A stretch of 64,000 nt of DNA from assembly GCF_009733535.1 (NCBI RefSeq), contig NZ_SMMI01000010.1, forward strand, positions 1 through 64,000, given 5' to 3'. The notes under the pieces were generated by a model. That model searched no databases, was not told the DNA's origin, and saw nothing but the letters and a program-made list of their open reading frames with translations. Below, piece by piece: positions 43,650 through 53,618 of the stretch. Source of the stretch: Sphingobacterium endophyticum (GTDB lineage: Bacteria; Bacteroidota; Bacteroidia; Sphingobacteriales; Sphingobacteriaceae). Within the stretch, counting starts at the first letter, position 1, and each line of letters begins with the position of its first letter. The position numbers and the translations under genes were made by a program.

Positions 43650-44645
43650 ATGAGTTCAACACCTATAACAAAAGAAACCTACCTGGAGTGGTATGAATCC
43701 ATGCTGCTCATGCGCAAATTTGAAGAGAAATCTGGGCAGCTTTATGGACAGCAAAAGATTCGTGGATTTTGTCACTTATACATTGGTCAAGAGGCAGTAG
43801 TTGCTGGAACGATGTCTGTGATTAAGCCTGCGGATTCATTAATTACAGCATATCGTGATCACGCTCATGCCTTAGCAAAAGGAGTATCAGCGGATGCATG
43901 TATGGCTGAATTGTTTGGTAAAGCAACAGGATGTTCAAAGGGTAAAGGTGGATCGATGCACTTTTTCTCTAAGGAGCATAAATTTATGGGAGGACATGGT
44001 ATCGTTGGAGGTCAGATTCCTTTAGGCGCGGGTATTGCATTCGCGGAGAAGTATTTAGGAACTGACAATGTAAACATTTGTTACATGGGTGATGGAGCTG
44101 TTCGTCAAGGAGCATTTAACGAAACCTTAAATATGGCGATGTTATGGAAGCTACCTGTAATCTTTGTTTGTGAGAACAATGGTTATGCTATGGGTACTTC
44201 GGTTCAGCGTACAACGAATATGATCGACATCTATAAGATGGGTCTTGGTTTTGATATGCCAAGTGCTGCAGTAGATGGTATGGATGTTGTTGCTGTTCAC
44301 AATGCAATGGATGAGGCGGTTCAACGTGCACGTGCAGGTGAAGGTCCTACATTTTTGGAAATTCGTACATATCGTTATAAAGGACACTCGATGTCAGATC
44401 CAGCTAAATACCGTACAAAGGAAGAGTTGGAAGAATATAAAGAAAGAGATCCAATTGTTGCTGTAAAGCATGCTATTGTTGAGAATAAATATGCCGATCA
44501 AGCATGGTTTGATGAGGTTGAGGCTAAGGTTAAGAAAATTGTTGATGATTCAGTTAAATTTGCTGAGGAGTCACCTTATCCAGATGCGTCTGAAATCTAT
44601 AAAGATATTTATGTACAAGAGGACTATCCTTTTGTCATGGATTAA
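43650..44645 (+). CDS. pdhA: Pyruvate dehydrogenase E1 component, alpha subunit
   Basis: A 331-residue thiamine-diphosphate enzyme subunit that decarboxylates pyruvate and reductively acetylates the lipoyl group of E2. The ThDP motif runs from GDGAVRQGAFNETLNMA to CENNGYAMG. The phosphorylation-loop-like YRYKGHSMSDPAKYR and GGSMHFFSKEHKFMGGHGIVG blocks are typical. The partner beta subunit (pdhB) is not in the window. The E2 gene follows after 42 bp. Confidence 0.96.
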   Translation: MSSTPITKETYLEWYESMLLMRKFEEKSGQLYGQQKIRGFCHLYIGQEAVVAGTMSVIKPADSLITAYRDHAHALAKGVSADACMAELFGKATGCSKGKGGSMHFFSKEHKFMGGHGIVGGQIPLGAGIAFAEKYLGTDNVNICYMGDGAVRQGAFNETLNMAMLWKLPVIFVCENNGYAMGTSVQRTTNMIDIYKMGLGFDMPSAAVDGMDVVAVHNAMDEAVQRARAGEGPTFLEIRTYRYKGHSMSDPAKYRTKEELEEYKERDPIVAVKHAIVENKYADQAWFDEVEAKVKKIVDDSVKFAEESPYPDASEIYKDIYVQEDYPFVMD

Positions 44646-44687
44646 TAAATGATAATTACTTTAACTAAAATAGAACAATCCTAAACG

Positions 44688-46331
44688 ATGGCTGAAGTAG
44701 TAAAAATGCCTAAGATGAGCGACACGATGACTGAAGGAGTGATCGCAAAATGGCACAAAAAAGTTGGTGATAAAGTAAATTCAGGAGACCTTATTGCAGA
44801 GGTTGAAACTGATAAAGCGACAATGGACTTTGAATCTTATCAAGAAGGTACATTGTTATATATTGGTCCCAAAGAAGGAGATGCGGTACCTGTTGATTCA
44901 GTGATTGCGGTGTTAGGAGATGAGGGTGAAGACTATGAAGCTTTATTAAAAGGCGAATCATCCGGTTCTGAGAAGAAAGAAGAACCAAAAGCAGAGGTAA
45001 AAGAAGAGAAAGCTGAAGAAACAACTTCAGAGGACTCGGGAAGTAATGTAAGTGCGGAGGATTTAGGTGTAACCGTTATTACTATGCCTCTATTGAGTGA
45101 TACGATGACGGAAGGTGTTATTGCTCAATGGAATTTTAAAGTTGGAGATACCATTAAGTCTGATGATGCGATTGCAGACGTTGAGACTGATAAAGCAACA
45201 ATGGAAGTAACTGCATATGCAGATGGTACTTTATTATACATTGGTGTTGAAGCTGGCCAAGCTGCGAAAGTTAATGATATTATTGCGATCGTAGGTCCTG
45301 CAGGAACAGATGTTACTCCGTTGTTAAATCAGAAGGCTTCTTCTGGAACGAAAGCTAAACCTGAGCCTAAACAAGAAGAATCAAAGGCAGTTGTACAAGA
45401 GAGTAAATCTGACGCACCTGTTGCTGCTTCAACTTCTAGTGATTCTAGAGTTAAGGCTTCCCCACTTGCAAAGAAAATTGCAAAGGAAAAGGGAATTGAT
45501 TTAAGTCAGGTTAAAGGTTCTGCTGAAAATGGAAGAATTGTAAGAAAAGACGTTGAGAACTTTAAACCGGAGGCAGCTCCTGCGGCAGCAGCGGCTAAAC
45601 CTGCAGAAACAGATTCTAAAACTATAAGTTTACCTCAATTCGTAGGTGAAGAACGTTTCACAGAGAAACCAGTTAACCAAATGCGCAAAACAATTGCACG
45701 CAGATTGTCTGAGTCATTGTTTACAGCACCACACTTCTATTTGACTATTAGTGTTGATATGGATAATGCTATGGCAGCTCGTGCTCAAATTAATGAGGTT
45801 GCACCTGTTAAAGTTTCATTCAATGACATCGTTGTAAAAGCGGTTGCAGTAGCATTGAAACAACATCCAAATGTTAACTCATCATGGTTAGGGGATAAGA
45901 TCCGTTATAATGAGCATACAAATGTTGGGGTTGCGATGGCTGTTGAAGACGGTTTATTGGTTCCAGTTGTTCGTTTTGCTGATGGTAAATCATTATCTCA
46001 CATATCCGCAGAGGTTAAGGATTTTGCTCAAAAAGCGAAAGCCAAGAAATTACAACCATCTGATTGGGAAGGATCAACTTTTACAGTTTCAAATCTTGGT
46101 ATGTTTGGTATCGATGAATTTACATCTATTATCAACTCACCAGACGGGGCTATATTATCTGTAGGTGCTATTCAACAGGTTCCTGTTGTTAAAAATGGCG
46201 CTGTGGTTCCAGGTAATGTTATGAAATTAACATTAGGATGTGATCACCGTGTAGTTGACGGTGCAACTGGTGCACAATTCTTACAGACATTAAAAGGATT
46301 AATTGAAGCTCCAATTCGCTTATTAGCATAA
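44688..46331 (+). CDS. pdhC: Pyruvate dehydrogenase E2 (dihydrolipoamide acetyltransferase)
   Basis: A 547-residue core subunit transferring acetyl groups to CoA. Two lipoyl domains carry the modified lysines K43 and K169, both in the motif ETDKATM, joined by Glu/Lys/Ser-rich flexible linkers. A peripheral-subunit-binding domain follows (about 255-295, VKASPLAKKIAKEKGIDL). The catalytic domain (about 320-547) has the active-site block LGCDHRVVDGATGAQFL. Lipoate is supplied by lipA (15399). E1-beta and E3 genes are not nearby, so the complex is encoded from split loci. Confidence 0.97.
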   Translation: MAEVVKMPKMSDTMTEGVIAKWHKKVGDKVNSGDLIAEVETDKATMDFESYQEGTLLYIGPKEGDAVPVDSVIAVLGDEGEDYEALLKGESSGSEKKEEPKAEVKEEKAEETTSEDSGSNVSAEDLGVTVITMPLLSDTMTEGVIAQWNFKVGDTIKSDDAIADVETDKATMEVTAYADGTLLYIGVEAGQAAKVNDIIAIVGPAGTDVTPLLNQKASSGTKAKPEPKQEESKAVVQESKSDAPVAASTSSDSRVKASPLAKKIAKEKGIDLSQVKGSAENGRIVRKDVENFKPEAAPAAAAAKPAETDSKTISLPQFVGEERFTEKPVNQMRKTIARRLSESLFTAPHFYLTISVDMDNAMAARAQINEVAPVKVSFNDIVVKAVAVALKQHPNVNSSWLGDKIRYNEHTNVGVAMAVEDGLLVPVVRFADGKSLSHISAEVKDFAQKAKAKKLQPSDWEGSTFTVSNLGMFGIDEFTSIINSPDGAILSVGAIQQVPVVKNGAVVPGNVMKLTLGCDHRVVDGATGAQFLQTLKGLIEAPIRLLA

Positions 46332-46351
46332 TTGGTAGTTTTAAAATATGG

Positions 46352-46378
46352 AAAAGGTCGCAATTCGCGACCTTTTTT
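46352..46378 (+). terminator. Terminator after pdhC
   Basis: AAAAGGTCGC pairs with GCGACCTTTT across a 5-nt loop, followed by further T. Confidence 0.92.
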
Positions 46379-46556
46379 GTTTTTATGTTTTTAGGATTGT
46401 ATATCGACTTTCAAGATAAGGAGAATTGAATGATTAAAATGTAACTATTCTTTTATCAAAAGAAAGCTAAAATTTATTGTATTTTGTCACAATATATAGT
46501 AATTTGTCTTCATTGCGAATTATGTCAAGCATACTTAAAAAAATTAGTTTAGAAGC

Positions 46557-47741
46557 GTGTCAATTAAAAATTTATTAGTAGTATTTGGATTGGGAACAAT
46601 AACACTGTTCTCTTGTTCTTCGCCAGAAGCAAAACAAAAAGAAATTAAGATAGACCAGGCAAAACAGGACAGTGTTGCTCTGGTTTATGATTCAACGCAA
46701 GCAGACAAGCAAATTGATGCTTTCATGCAAAATCTTCATAAGAAATCCGCATTTAATGGGAATGTTCTAGTTGCAAAAAAAGGGAAGATATTGTATCAAA
46801 ACTCTTTTGGTTGGGCAGATTATTTATTAAAAGATAGTCTTAATATTAACTCTCAATTTGAGTTAGCATCAGCATCGAAACCAATAACAGCGCTTGGTGT
46901 ATTGAAATTGGTGCAGGAGGGGAAGTTGAAGCTGGAGAATACGGTTAATGATTTTTACCCGAATTTTCCTTATCCCGGAATTACGATCGCTCAATTGCTT
47001 TCCCATCGTTCAGGATTGCCTAATTATGTATACTTTTCAGAAGAAGCCTGGCCGGATCGAAAGAAACCTATGTCCAACCAAGATGCTATGAATCTATTGA
47101 TAGAAAAGCATCCCAATCGATATGGAGCACCAGATGGAAGATTTCATTATAATAATTCAAACTTTATGGTGCTGGCTTCCATCGTAGAGAAAGTGACAGG
47201 AAAAGATTTTGCGGTCTATATGAAGGAAAATATTTTTGATCCTGCTGGTATGAAAAACACAGCCGTTTATTCGACTGCAGTTTATGAAAAGACACCTTCT
47301 AATGTTATGGGGCATGATAAAGTATGGAGAAGATCGGTTGTAAGGAACTATTTGGATGGTCCTGTAGGGGATAAAGGAATTTATAGTACAGTTCAAGACA
47401 TGTATTTATTAGATAGAGCTGTACGAGGGGGTAGAATCGTCAATGAGGCGGTTTTGGATTCAATGTACATGCCAAGGAGTGATGCTAAACGAAGTTTATT
47501 TAGTTATGGATATGGTTGGAGAACTTTCAGCCCCCCAGAAAATCCGATTGTTTATCACACAGGATGGTGGCACGGATTCAAGAGTTTGTATATACGTGAT
47601 TTAAAGAATGATATAACCATTGTGTTATTAACAAATATGGCGAATGGAAGTTTGAATCATTTGGATGATTTGTATAAAATCTTAGAAATGCCTATTTTGA
47701 GACAAAATGCATATAATGCAAATGGAGATTTAGTTAATTAA
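46557..47741 (+). CDS. Serine hydrolase of the beta-lactamase class C/esterase family, lipoprotein
   Basis: A 394-residue exported hydrolase with a lipoprotein signal (lipobox LFSC, C20). The nucleophile motif SxxK is S105-A-S-K108 in ASASKPITALG. The Tyr motif is in GRFHYNNSNF, and the third element is HTGWWHGF. Members act as esterases, peptidases or penicillin-binding enzymes. The sequence does not show a resistance-type beta-lactamase. The start is a GTG, chosen because it gives an intact lipoprotein signal; the upstream ATG at 46522 is out of frame. The CoA-binding gene follows after 19 bp. Confidence 0.87.
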   Translation: MSIKNLLVVFGLGTITLFSCSSPEAKQKEIKIDQAKQDSVALVYDSTQADKQIDAFMQNLHKKSAFNGNVLVAKKGKILYQNSFGWADYLLKDSLNINSQFELASASKPITALGVLKLVQEGKLKLENTVNDFYPNFPYPGITIAQLLSHRSGLPNYVYFSEEAWPDRKKPMSNQDAMNLLIEKHPNRYGAPDGRFHYNNSNFMVLASIVEKVTGKDFAVYMKENIFDPAGMKNTAVYSTAVYEKTPSNVMGHDKVWRRSVVRNYLDGPVGDKGIYSTVQDMYLLDRAVRGGRIVNEAVLDSMYMPRSDAKRSLFSYGYGWRTFSPPENPIVYHTGWWHGFKSLYIRDLKNDITIVLLTNMANGSLNHLDDLYKILEMPILRQNAYNANGDLVN

Positions 47742-47760
47742 GTAAACCTAATAACAACAT

Positions 47761-48120
47761 ATGAAAAAGACCTTGATTTTAGGTGCGAGTACCAATCCGG
47801 CAAGATATTCGTATTTGGTAGCCAATAAATTGGTGAGAAAAGGACATCCAATTGTAAATGTTGGGCGTAAGACTGGTAAAGTTGCTGGGGTAGAGATCGA
47901 GCCTGCAGAGGAAATTCATACAGATATAGATACAATGACTTTGTATGTAGGGCCACAGAATCAACCTCAGTATTATGATTATATTTTAAAGACAAAGCCA
48001 AAGCGTTTGATTTTTAATCCAGGAGCTGAGAATCCAGAACTAGCTGAACAAGCTCGTGAAAATGGAATTGAAGTTGTGGAAGCATGTACCTTAGTTATGC
48101 TTAATACAGGTCAATTTTAA
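47761..48120 (+). CDS. CoA-binding domain protein (YccU-like)
   Basis: A 119-residue single-domain Rossmann-like protein of the CoA_binding_2 family. KTLILGASTNPARYSYLVANKLVRKG holds the nucleotide-binding loop, and LIFNPGAENPELAEQARENGIEVVEACTLVML is the typical C-terminal block. It probably binds CoA or acyl-CoA; the biological role is unknown. It is likely co-transcribed with the serine hydrolase gene and is followed by a strong terminator. Confidence 0.88.
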   Translation: MKKTLILGASTNPARYSYLVANKLVRKGHPIVNVGRKTGKVAGVEIEPAEEIHTDIDTMTLYVGPQNQPQYYDYILKTKPKRLIFNPGAENPELAEQARENGIEVVEACTLVMLNTGQF

Positions 48121-48137
48121 AAATTGATATAAAATAG

Positions 48138-48169
48138 AAAGGGACAATGCTAAACATTGTCCTTTTTTT
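48138..48169 (+). terminator. Terminator after the CoA-binding gene
   Basis: AAAGGGACAATG pairs with CATTGTCCTTTT (one G-T pair) across a 5-nt loop, followed by a T-run. Confidence 0.9.
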
Positions 48170-48278
48170 ATGGAGTTAATTTTAGCTCTGAATGAAAACG
48201 TTATCGTAATTTAATGACCCGTTTTTGTAATTATAATTCCTATTTTGCTGATACCTAATTCAATCTAAAAAAAATTCT

Positions 48279-49511
48279 ATGAAAACGATATTCACAACAT
48301 TAGCCATCTGTATGTTCGTCTTACAGATTTCCCAAGCGCAGAAGAACAATTTAAAATTGTCGAATGATTTTATTAATAATCAATTGAAAGCCTCGGCAGA
48401 GCAATACAAGACATTGATTAATGAGGTTCCTGATGGTAAATTTCCAAAGACATTTGAAAATGGTGAACAGAAATATTCGAATTCTTCATGGTGGTGTTCA
48501 GGGTTTTATCCTGGAACTGTTCTGTATTTGTCAGAAGCTACAAATGACCAAGGATTAAAGCAAATTGGATTAGATAAGCTAAAAGATTTGGAGCAAGAGC
48601 AATATAATAAAGGTACACATGATTTAGGTTTTATGTTGTTCTGCAGTTTTGGGAATGCCCTTCGTTTAACAGGTGACAGTTCCAAGTATGAGCCTATTCT
48701 AAAAACTGGAGCTGAATCATTAATAAGTAGATTTAATCCAACGACAAAGACAATTCGATCATGGGACCACAATGTGTGGAAATTCCCGGTCATTATTGAT
48801 AATATGATGAATTTGGAGTTTTTGATGCAACTTTCAAAAACGACAGGCAATAAGAAGTATTCCGATATTGCAATAACACATGCTAATACGACCCTTAAGA
48901 ATCATTTCAGGGATGATTATAGTACATATCATGTGATTGATTATGATCCAAACAATGGTAGAGTTTTAGCAAGACAGACTGCCCAAGGTGCTGCAGATGA
49001 ATCAGCATGGGCTCGGGGTCAGGCTTGGGGGCTATATGGATATACGATGATGTATAGGGAGACGAAAGATAAAGCATATTTAAATCAGGCTATAAAAATA
49101 GCTAACTTCATGTTGAACAGTCCTAATATGCCGAAGGATTTAATTCCATATTGGGATTTTGACAAGGATAAAATTCCTTCAGATAGTAAGACATATTCAA
49201 GGAGAGATTTAAGAGATGCTTCAGCCGCAGCTATTACTGCGTCAGCACTATTAGAACTTTCACAGTATACAAAAGGAAAAGAGTCTTCTAAGTATCTTAC
49301 AAGTGCGGAAATTATTCTTACAAATCTATCTTCCAGTGAATATTTTTCCTCAAAAGGTGAGAACGGGGGGTATTTGCTAAAGCATAGCGTAGGAGCATTG
49401 CCATTAAATTCTGAGGTCGATGTGCCGTTGACCTATGCGGATTATTATTATGTTGAGGCTTTATTGAGATATAAGCGAATGTTGGATGGCGAATCGGTGA
49501 TAAAAATATAA
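48279..49511 (+). CDS. Unsaturated glucuronyl hydrolase (GH88), exported
   Basis: A 410-residue enzyme with a signal peptide (about 1-20, ending ISQAQ). The alpha/alpha-barrel motifs of GH88 are present, including the two aspartates that hydrate the substrate double bond: D115 in GTHDLGFML and D174 in VIIDNMMNLE. ADESAWARGQAWGLYGYTMMYRET and DLRDASAAAITASALLEL are typical. GH88 enzymes remove 4,5-unsaturated uronic acids from oligosaccharides released by polysaccharide lyases. No lyase gene lies nearby. It stands directly upstream of the ribosomal operon with its own terminator. Confidence 0.92.
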   Translation: MKTIFTTLAICMFVLQISQAQKNNLKLSNDFINNQLKASAEQYKTLINEVPDGKFPKTFENGEQKYSNSSWWCSGFYPGTVLYLSEATNDQGLKQIGLDKLKDLEQEQYNKGTHDLGFMLFCSFGNALRLTGDSSKYEPILKTGAESLISRFNPTTKTIRSWDHNVWKFPVIIDNMMNLEFLMQLSKTTGNKKYSDIAITHANTTLKNHFRDDYSTYHVIDYDPNNGRVLARQTAQGAADESAWARGQAWGLYGYTMMYRETKDKAYLNQAIKIANFMLNSPNMPKDLIPYWDFDKDKIPSDSKTYSRRDLRDASAAAITASALLELSQYTKGKESSKYLTSAEIILTNLSSSEYFSSKGENGGYLLKHSVGALPLNSEVDVPLTYADYYYVEALLRYKRMLDGESVIKI

Positions 49512-49520
49512 ATTAATTAA

Positions 49521-49560
49521 AATGAGAGGCATGAATAAAAAATTCATGCCATTATTTTTA
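49521..49560 (+). terminator. Terminator after the GH88 gene
   Basis: GGCATGAAT (49528-49536) pairs with ATTCATGCC (49542-49550), with partial AATG/CATT extension and a T-rich tail. It isolates the ribosomal operon. Confidence 0.82.
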
Positions 49561-49578
49561 AAAATAATTGACTAACTA

Positions 49579-49609
49579 TTTGATAGTTATAAAATTGTTT
49601 GTACTTTTG
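49579..49609 (+). promoter_or_regulatory. Promoter of the ribosomal protein operon (rplC)
   Basis: TTTG, 19 nt, TACTTTTG: an exact match to the Bacteroidota consensus, 77 nt before rplC. It shows that the operon starts at rplC here, without rpsJ. Confidence 0.85.
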
Positions 49610-49631
49610 CAGTCCCTAAATGGGGAATTGT

Positions 49632-49663
49632 GTCTTGAGCGAAGCCCTACTGCTTCGATGGAC
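49632..49663 (+). promoter_or_regulatory. Leader hairpin upstream of rplC
   Basis: CGAAGC (49640-49645) and GCTTCG (49652-49657) form a perfect stem with a 6-nt loop, extendable by GTC/GAC at the base. It lies in the 5' UTR of the operon. Autoregulation by a ribosomal protein such as L4 is possible but not shown. Confidence 0.5.
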
Positions 49664-49685
49664 GTTTAATTAATTAATTTATAAC

Positions 49686-50303
49686 ATGTCAGGAATTATT
49701 GGTAAAAAAGTAGGAATGACCAGCCTGTTCAATGCTGAAGGGAAGAATATCCCTTGTACAGTAATCGAGGCTGGGCCGTGCGTGGTTACGCAGATACGTA
49801 CGGAAGAGAAGGATGGTTATTCGGCAGTTCAACTTGGCTTTGATGATGCTAAGGAAAAGAACACGACAGATCCTTTGAAAGGACATTTTGCAAAAGCAGG
49901 AGTTAGTCCTAAGCGTAAACTAGTTGAATTCAAAACTTTCACAGATGAGAAGCAACTAGGAGACATCGTTGATGTTACTTTATTTGAAGAAGGCGAGTAC
50001 GTAGATGTAGTTGGTACTTCGAAAGGTAAAGGATTTCAAGGTGTAATGAAGCGTCATGGCTTTGGTGGTGTAGGAGGTGCGACACACGGTCAGCACAACA
50101 GACTACGTGCACCGGGTTCATTAGGAGCTTCATCATGGCCTTCAAGAGTATTCAAAGGAATGCGCATGGCAGGTCGTACAGGTGGCGAGCGAGTAAAAGT
50201 TCAGAATTTACAGATTTTGAAAGTTTACCCTGAACAAAACCTAATCGTTGTTAGTGGTTCCGTACCAGGAGCTAAAGGTTCATATGTAATCGTAGACAAA
50301 TAG
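49686..50303 (+). CDS. rplC: 50S ribosomal protein L3
   Basis: A 205-residue early-assembly protein binding 23S rRNA near the peptidyl transferase centre. [14 protein letters not shown] opens the protein. The extended loop has [21 protein letters not shown], and [15 protein letters not shown] is the usual signature. It is the first gene of the operon here. rpsJ, usually just before it, is not in the window. Confidence 0.98.
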   Translation: MSGIIGKKVGMTSLFNAEGKNIPCTVIEAGPCVVTQIRTEEKDGYSAVQLGFDDAKEKNTTDPLKGHFAKAGVSPKRKLVEFKTFTDEKQLGDIVDVTLFEEGEYVDVVGTSKGKGFQGVMKRHGFGGVGGATHGQHNRLRAPGSLGASSWPSRVFKGMRMAGRTGGERVKVQNLQILKVYPEQNLIVVSGSVPGAKGSYVIVDK

Positions 50304-50308
50304 TAGAG

Positions 50309-50938
50309 ATGGAAGTTAAAGTATTAAATTTATCAGGAAAAGAAACAGGTGCCAAGGTGCAACTTCCTGAGTCGGTATTCGGTGTAACACCTAGTGACCA
50401 CGCTATCTATTTGGATGTGAAACAATACTTAGCGAACCAACGCCAAGGAACACACAAATCAAAACAACGTAACGAGATCGCGGGTTCAACTCGTAAATTA
50501 CACAAACAAAAAGGTACAGGTGGTGCTCGTGCGGGCTCTATCAAATCTCCATTGTTTAATGGTGGTGGTCGTGTATTCGGTCCACAGCCACGTGACTATA
50601 GCTTTAAATTGAACAAAAAATTGAAGCAATTAGCACGTAAATCAGCATTGTCATACAAAGCACAAGAGAACAATGTATTGGTATTAGACGAAGTTAACTT
50701 CGATACAATCAAAACAAAGAACTATTTGGCTTTGATAAATGCGTTAAATGTAGCTGACGAAAAGACTTTATTAGTATTGCCAGCATACAATAACAATGTT
50801 TATTTATCAAGCAGAAACTTGAAGAAAGCAAAAGTTATCGTAGCATCAGATTTAAATACATATGATGTATTGAACGCTACGAAATTATTGTTAACTGCAG
50901 ATTCTGTTAAAACTTTGGAGGAAGCATTCGCTAAGTAA
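50309..50938 (+). CDS. rplD: 50S ribosomal protein L4
   Basis: A 209-residue protein lining the exit tunnel. The extended loop is recognised by [19 protein letters not shown] and [19 protein letters not shown]. In E. coli L4 represses its own operon; whether the leader hairpin before rplC serves this here is unknown. It starts 5 bp after rplC. Confidence 0.97.
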   Translation: MEVKVLNLSGKETGAKVQLPESVFGVTPSDHAIYLDVKQYLANQRQGTHKSKQRNEIAGSTRKLHKQKGTGGARAGSIKSPLFNGGGRVFGPQPRDYSFKLNKKLKQLARKSALSYKAQENNVLVLDEVNFDTIKTKNYLALINALNVADEKTLLVLPAYNNNVYLSSRNLKKAKVIVASDLNTYDVLNATKLLLTADSVKTLEEAFAK

Positions 50939-50939
50939 T

Positions 50940-51230
50940 ATGGAGATTATTAAAAAACCTATTTTAACTGAGAAAGCTTCGATATTAACGGAGAAATTAA
51001 ACCGTTATGCTTTCAAAGTAGATCATAGAGCTAACAAGATTCAGATCAAAAATGCTGTTGAGCAAATGTTTGGAGTTACTGTAGTTGCAGTTAACACAGC
51101 AGTTGTTGCGGGTAAGGCAAAGAGCCGTTACACGAAAGCAGGATTTGTTTCAGGAAGAAGCCCTAAATATAAAAAGGCCATCATTACAGTTAAAGATGGT
51201 GAAACTATTGACTTTTACAGTACACTATAA
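50940..51230 (+). CDS. rplW: 50S ribosomal protein L23
   Basis: A 96-residue protein at the tunnel exit, docking site for trigger factor and SRP. IIKKPILTEKASILTEKLNRYAF is the family N-terminus, and KIQIKNAVEQMFGVTVVAVNT follows. It is one base after the rplD stop codon. Confidence 0.97.
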   Translation: MEIIKKPILTEKASILTEKLNRYAFKVDHRANKIQIKNAVEQMFGVTVVAVNTAVVAGKAKSRYTKAGFVSGRSPKYKKAIITVKDGETIDFYSTL

Positions 51231-51236
51231 TAAGAA

Positions 51237-52061
51237 ATGGCAGTTAAAAGATTCAAACCGGTTACCCCTGGTACACGCTTCAGAGTAGGTGCTGATTATT
51301 CAGACGTTACAACAAACGTTCCTGAGAAATCATTAGTAGTTAGCATCAAGAAGTCAGGTGGTCGTAATAACTCCGGTAAAATGACTATGCGTTACATCGG
51401 TGGGGGACATAAAAAATCATACCGATTAATAGATTTCAAACGCGATAAAAAAGATATCCCTGCGAAAGTAGCAACTATCGAGTACGATCCGAATCGTACA
51501 GCACGTATTGCATTATTGCATTATGCGGATGGTGAGAAACGTTACATTATTGCTCCAGCTGGTTTAACAGTAGGACAAACAGTAATTGCAGGCGAATCAG
51601 TAGCCCCAGAAGTAGGTAATACTATGCCATTGGCTAACATTCCATTGGGTTCAATCATTCATAACATTGAATTGAATCCTGGACAAGGAGGTTCAATTGC
51701 ACGTTCAGCAGGTACATATGCACAATTGTCTGCACGTGATGGTAAGTATGCTATTATTAAATTGCCATCGGGCGAGACACGTATGATTTTATTGACATGT
51801 GTTGCTACAATTGGTTCAGTTTCAAATGCTGAAAAAGCGAACCAAGTATTAGGTAAGGCAGGTCGTAAACGTTGGTTAGGTCGTCGTCCAAGAGTTCGTG
51901 GTGTTGCAATGAACCCGGTAGATCACCCTATGGGAGGTGGTGAAGGTCGTTCATCAGGTGGTCACCCACGTTCACGCACAGGTGTGTTAGCAAAAGGCTA
52001 CAAAACACGCTACAAGAAGAAAACATCGAATCGTTACATCATTGAGAGAAGGAAAAAATAA
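51237..52061 (+). CDS. rplB: 50S ribosomal protein L2
   Basis: A 274-residue protein needed for subunit association and peptidyl transfer. [14 protein letters not shown] at the start, the RNA-binding [20 protein letters not shown] and the C-terminal [19 protein letters not shown] are diagnostic. Its stop codon shares one base with the rpsS start, implying translational coupling. Confidence 0.98.
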   Translation: MAVKRFKPVTPGTRFRVGADYSDVTTNVPEKSLVVSIKKSGGRNNSGKMTMRYIGGGHKKSYRLIDFKRDKKDIPAKVATIEYDPNRTARIALLHYADGEKRYIIAPAGLTVGQTVIAGESVAPEVGNTMPLANIPLGSIIHNIELNPGQGGSIARSAGTYAQLSARDGKYAIIKLPSGETRMILLTCVATIGSVSNAEKANQVLGKAGRKRWLGRRPRVRGVAMNPVDHPMGGGEGRSSGGHPRSRTGVLAKGYKTRYKKKTSNRYIIERRKK

Positions 52062-52327
52062 TGGCTCGTTCAATTAAAAAAGGTCCTTATATCGATCACA
52101 ACTTAGAAAGAAAAGTTCTTTCTATGAATGAAACAAACAAGAAGTCAGTAATCAAGACTTGGTCTCGTAGATCAATGATTTCACCTGATTTTGTTGGCCA
52201 TACCTTCGCAGTGCACAACGGGAATAAATTTATTCCGGTTTATGTAACAGAAAATATGGTTGGTCACAAGCTTGGTGAATTTGCGCCTACGCGTACTTTC
52301 AGAGGCCACGCAGAAAAGAAAAAATAA
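52061..52327 (+). CDS. rpsS: 30S ribosomal protein S19
   Basis: An 88-residue head protein of the small subunit, near the A-site t[21 protein letters not shown] and [21 protein letters not shown] are typical. The TAATG junction with rplB overlaps by one base. Confidence 0.98.
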   Translation: MARSIKKGPYIDHNLERKVLSMNETNKKSVIKTWSRRSMISPDFVGHTFAVHNGNKFIPVYVTENMVGHKLGEFAPTRTFRGHAEKKK

Positions 52328-52333
52328 TAGGTA

Positions 52334-52765
52334 ATGGAAGCAACAAAAAAACTCAAAAAGTCTGTTTTAATTAAGCAGCGCAAAGAGCAGGAAAAAGCTC
52401 AAGTAGGAGGAGCTTCTACTGCCAAGTTATTGAATTGCCCTACTTCACCACGCAAAATGCGTTTAGTAGTGGATCTTATCCGCGGGCAGAAAGTAGAAAA
52501 CGCACTTTACATTCTTAAACATTCAGGTAAAGAAGCATCCATTCGCGTTGAGAAATTATTATTATCAGCGATTAAGAATTGGGAAGCTAAAAACGAAGGT
52601 TCTTCAGTAGAAGACGGAGGATTGTTTGTAAAAGAAGTATCTGTAGGTGGCGGTCGTCAATTAAAGAGATTACGTCCAGCACCACAAGGACGTGGCTACA
52701 GAATTCGTAAGCGTTCTAACCACGTAACTTTGGTAGTAGATAGTTTTAATAACGTAAACAACTAA
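52334..52765 (+). CDS. rplV: 50S ribosomal protein L22
   Basis: A 143-residue tunnel-wall protein. The core begins at [21 protein letters not shown], with the beta-hairpin ending [24 protein letters not shown]. About 30 residues at the N-terminus, Lys- and Gln-rich, extend beyond the E. coli protein (110 residues). Start 52334 is the first ATG, 6 bp after rpsS. Confidence 0.96.
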   Translation: MEATKKLKKSVLIKQRKEQEKAQVGGASTAKLLNCPTSPRKMRLVVDLIRGQKVENALYILKHSGKEASIRVEKLLLSAIKNWEAKNEGSSVEDGGLFVKEVSVGGGRQLKRLRPAPQGRGYRIRKRSNHVTLVVDSFNNVNN

Positions 52766-52776
52766 TTATATTAAGA

Positions 52777-53565
52777 ATGGGACAAAAAGCAAATCCAATA
52801 GGTAGCAGATTAGGAATCATCAAAGGATGGGATTCTAATTGGTTCGGAGGCAACAACTATTCTGATAAGTTAGTTGAGGACGAAAAAATCAGAAAATATC
52901 TTTCTGTACGTATCGCAAAAGGCGGTGTAGCAAAAGTTGTTATTGAGAGAACTTTAAAACGTATCACAGTTACAATCCACACAGCACGTCCAGGTATCGT
53001 AATTGGTAAAGGTGGTCAAGAAGTTGATAAGATCAAAGAAGAGTTAAAGAAATTAACTAAGAAGGATGTTCAGATCAACATTTTTGAGATCAAACGCCCA
53101 GAATTAGACGCGAAACTAGTTGCAGAAGGTATTGCTAAGCAATTAGAGGCACGTATTTCATTCCGTCGTGCAATGAAGACTGCTATCGCATCTACAATGC
53201 GTATGGGTGCTGAAGGTATCAAAGTAATGTGTTCAGGTCGTTTAGGCGGAGCAGAGATGGCTCGTACTGAACAGTACAAAGAAGGAAGAACTCCTTTACA
53301 CACATTGCGTGCTGATATTGATTATGCATTAGCAGAAGCATTGACTACATACGGTAAGATTGGCGTAAAGGTTTGGATCTGTAAAGGAGAAGTTTACGGT
53401 AAGAGAGATTTATCTCCAAACATTGGTCAAGCATCAGGAGTAAAATCACGTGGTGGCAACGAGGGTGGTGATAACAACAACCGTCGTGACAACCGTGGTG
53501 GTCGCGGAGGAAACAACCGTGGCGGAAACCGTCGTGATAACAACCGTGGTGGTAAAAGAGATTAA
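52777..53565 (+). CDS. rpsC: 30S ribosomal protein S3 with a Gly/Asn/Arg-rich tail
   Basis: A 262-residue protein of the mRNA entry site. [22 protein letters not shown] opens it, the KH domain has [16 protein letters not shown], and [20 protein letters not shown] is conserved. The last 35 or so residues (from about 228) are almost only Gly, Asn, Arg and Asp, in repeated RRDN, RGGN and NRGG units. Such an RGG-like disordered tail is absent from E. coli S3 and may add RNA contacts. Confidence 0.96.
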   Translation: MGQKANPIGSRLGIIKGWDSNWFGGNNYSDKLVEDEKIRKYLSVRIAKGGVAKVVIERTLKRITVTIHTARPGIVIGKGGQEVDKIKEELKKLTKKDVQINIFEIKRPELDAKLVAEGIAKQLEARISFRRAMKTAIASTMRMGAEGIKVMCSGRLGGAEMARTEQYKEGRTPLHTLRADIDYALAEALTTYGKIGVKVWICKGEVYGKRDLSPNIGQASGVKSRGGNEGGDNNNRRDNRGGRGGNNRGGNRRDNNRGGKRD

Positions 53566-53585
53566 TTAACAACAAGATTAAGATT

Positions 53586-53602
53586 ATCTGTTTAAGACAG
53601 AT
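53586..53602 (+). promoter_or_regulatory. Small hairpin between rpsC and rplP
   Basis: ATCTGT and ACAGAT form a 6-bp stem with a 5-nt loop, followed by TTTAAAAAAA. Too weak for a firm terminator, but it fills the only structured part of a 53-bp gap. Confidence 0.4.
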
Positions 53603-53618
53603 TTAAAAAAATACGAAC

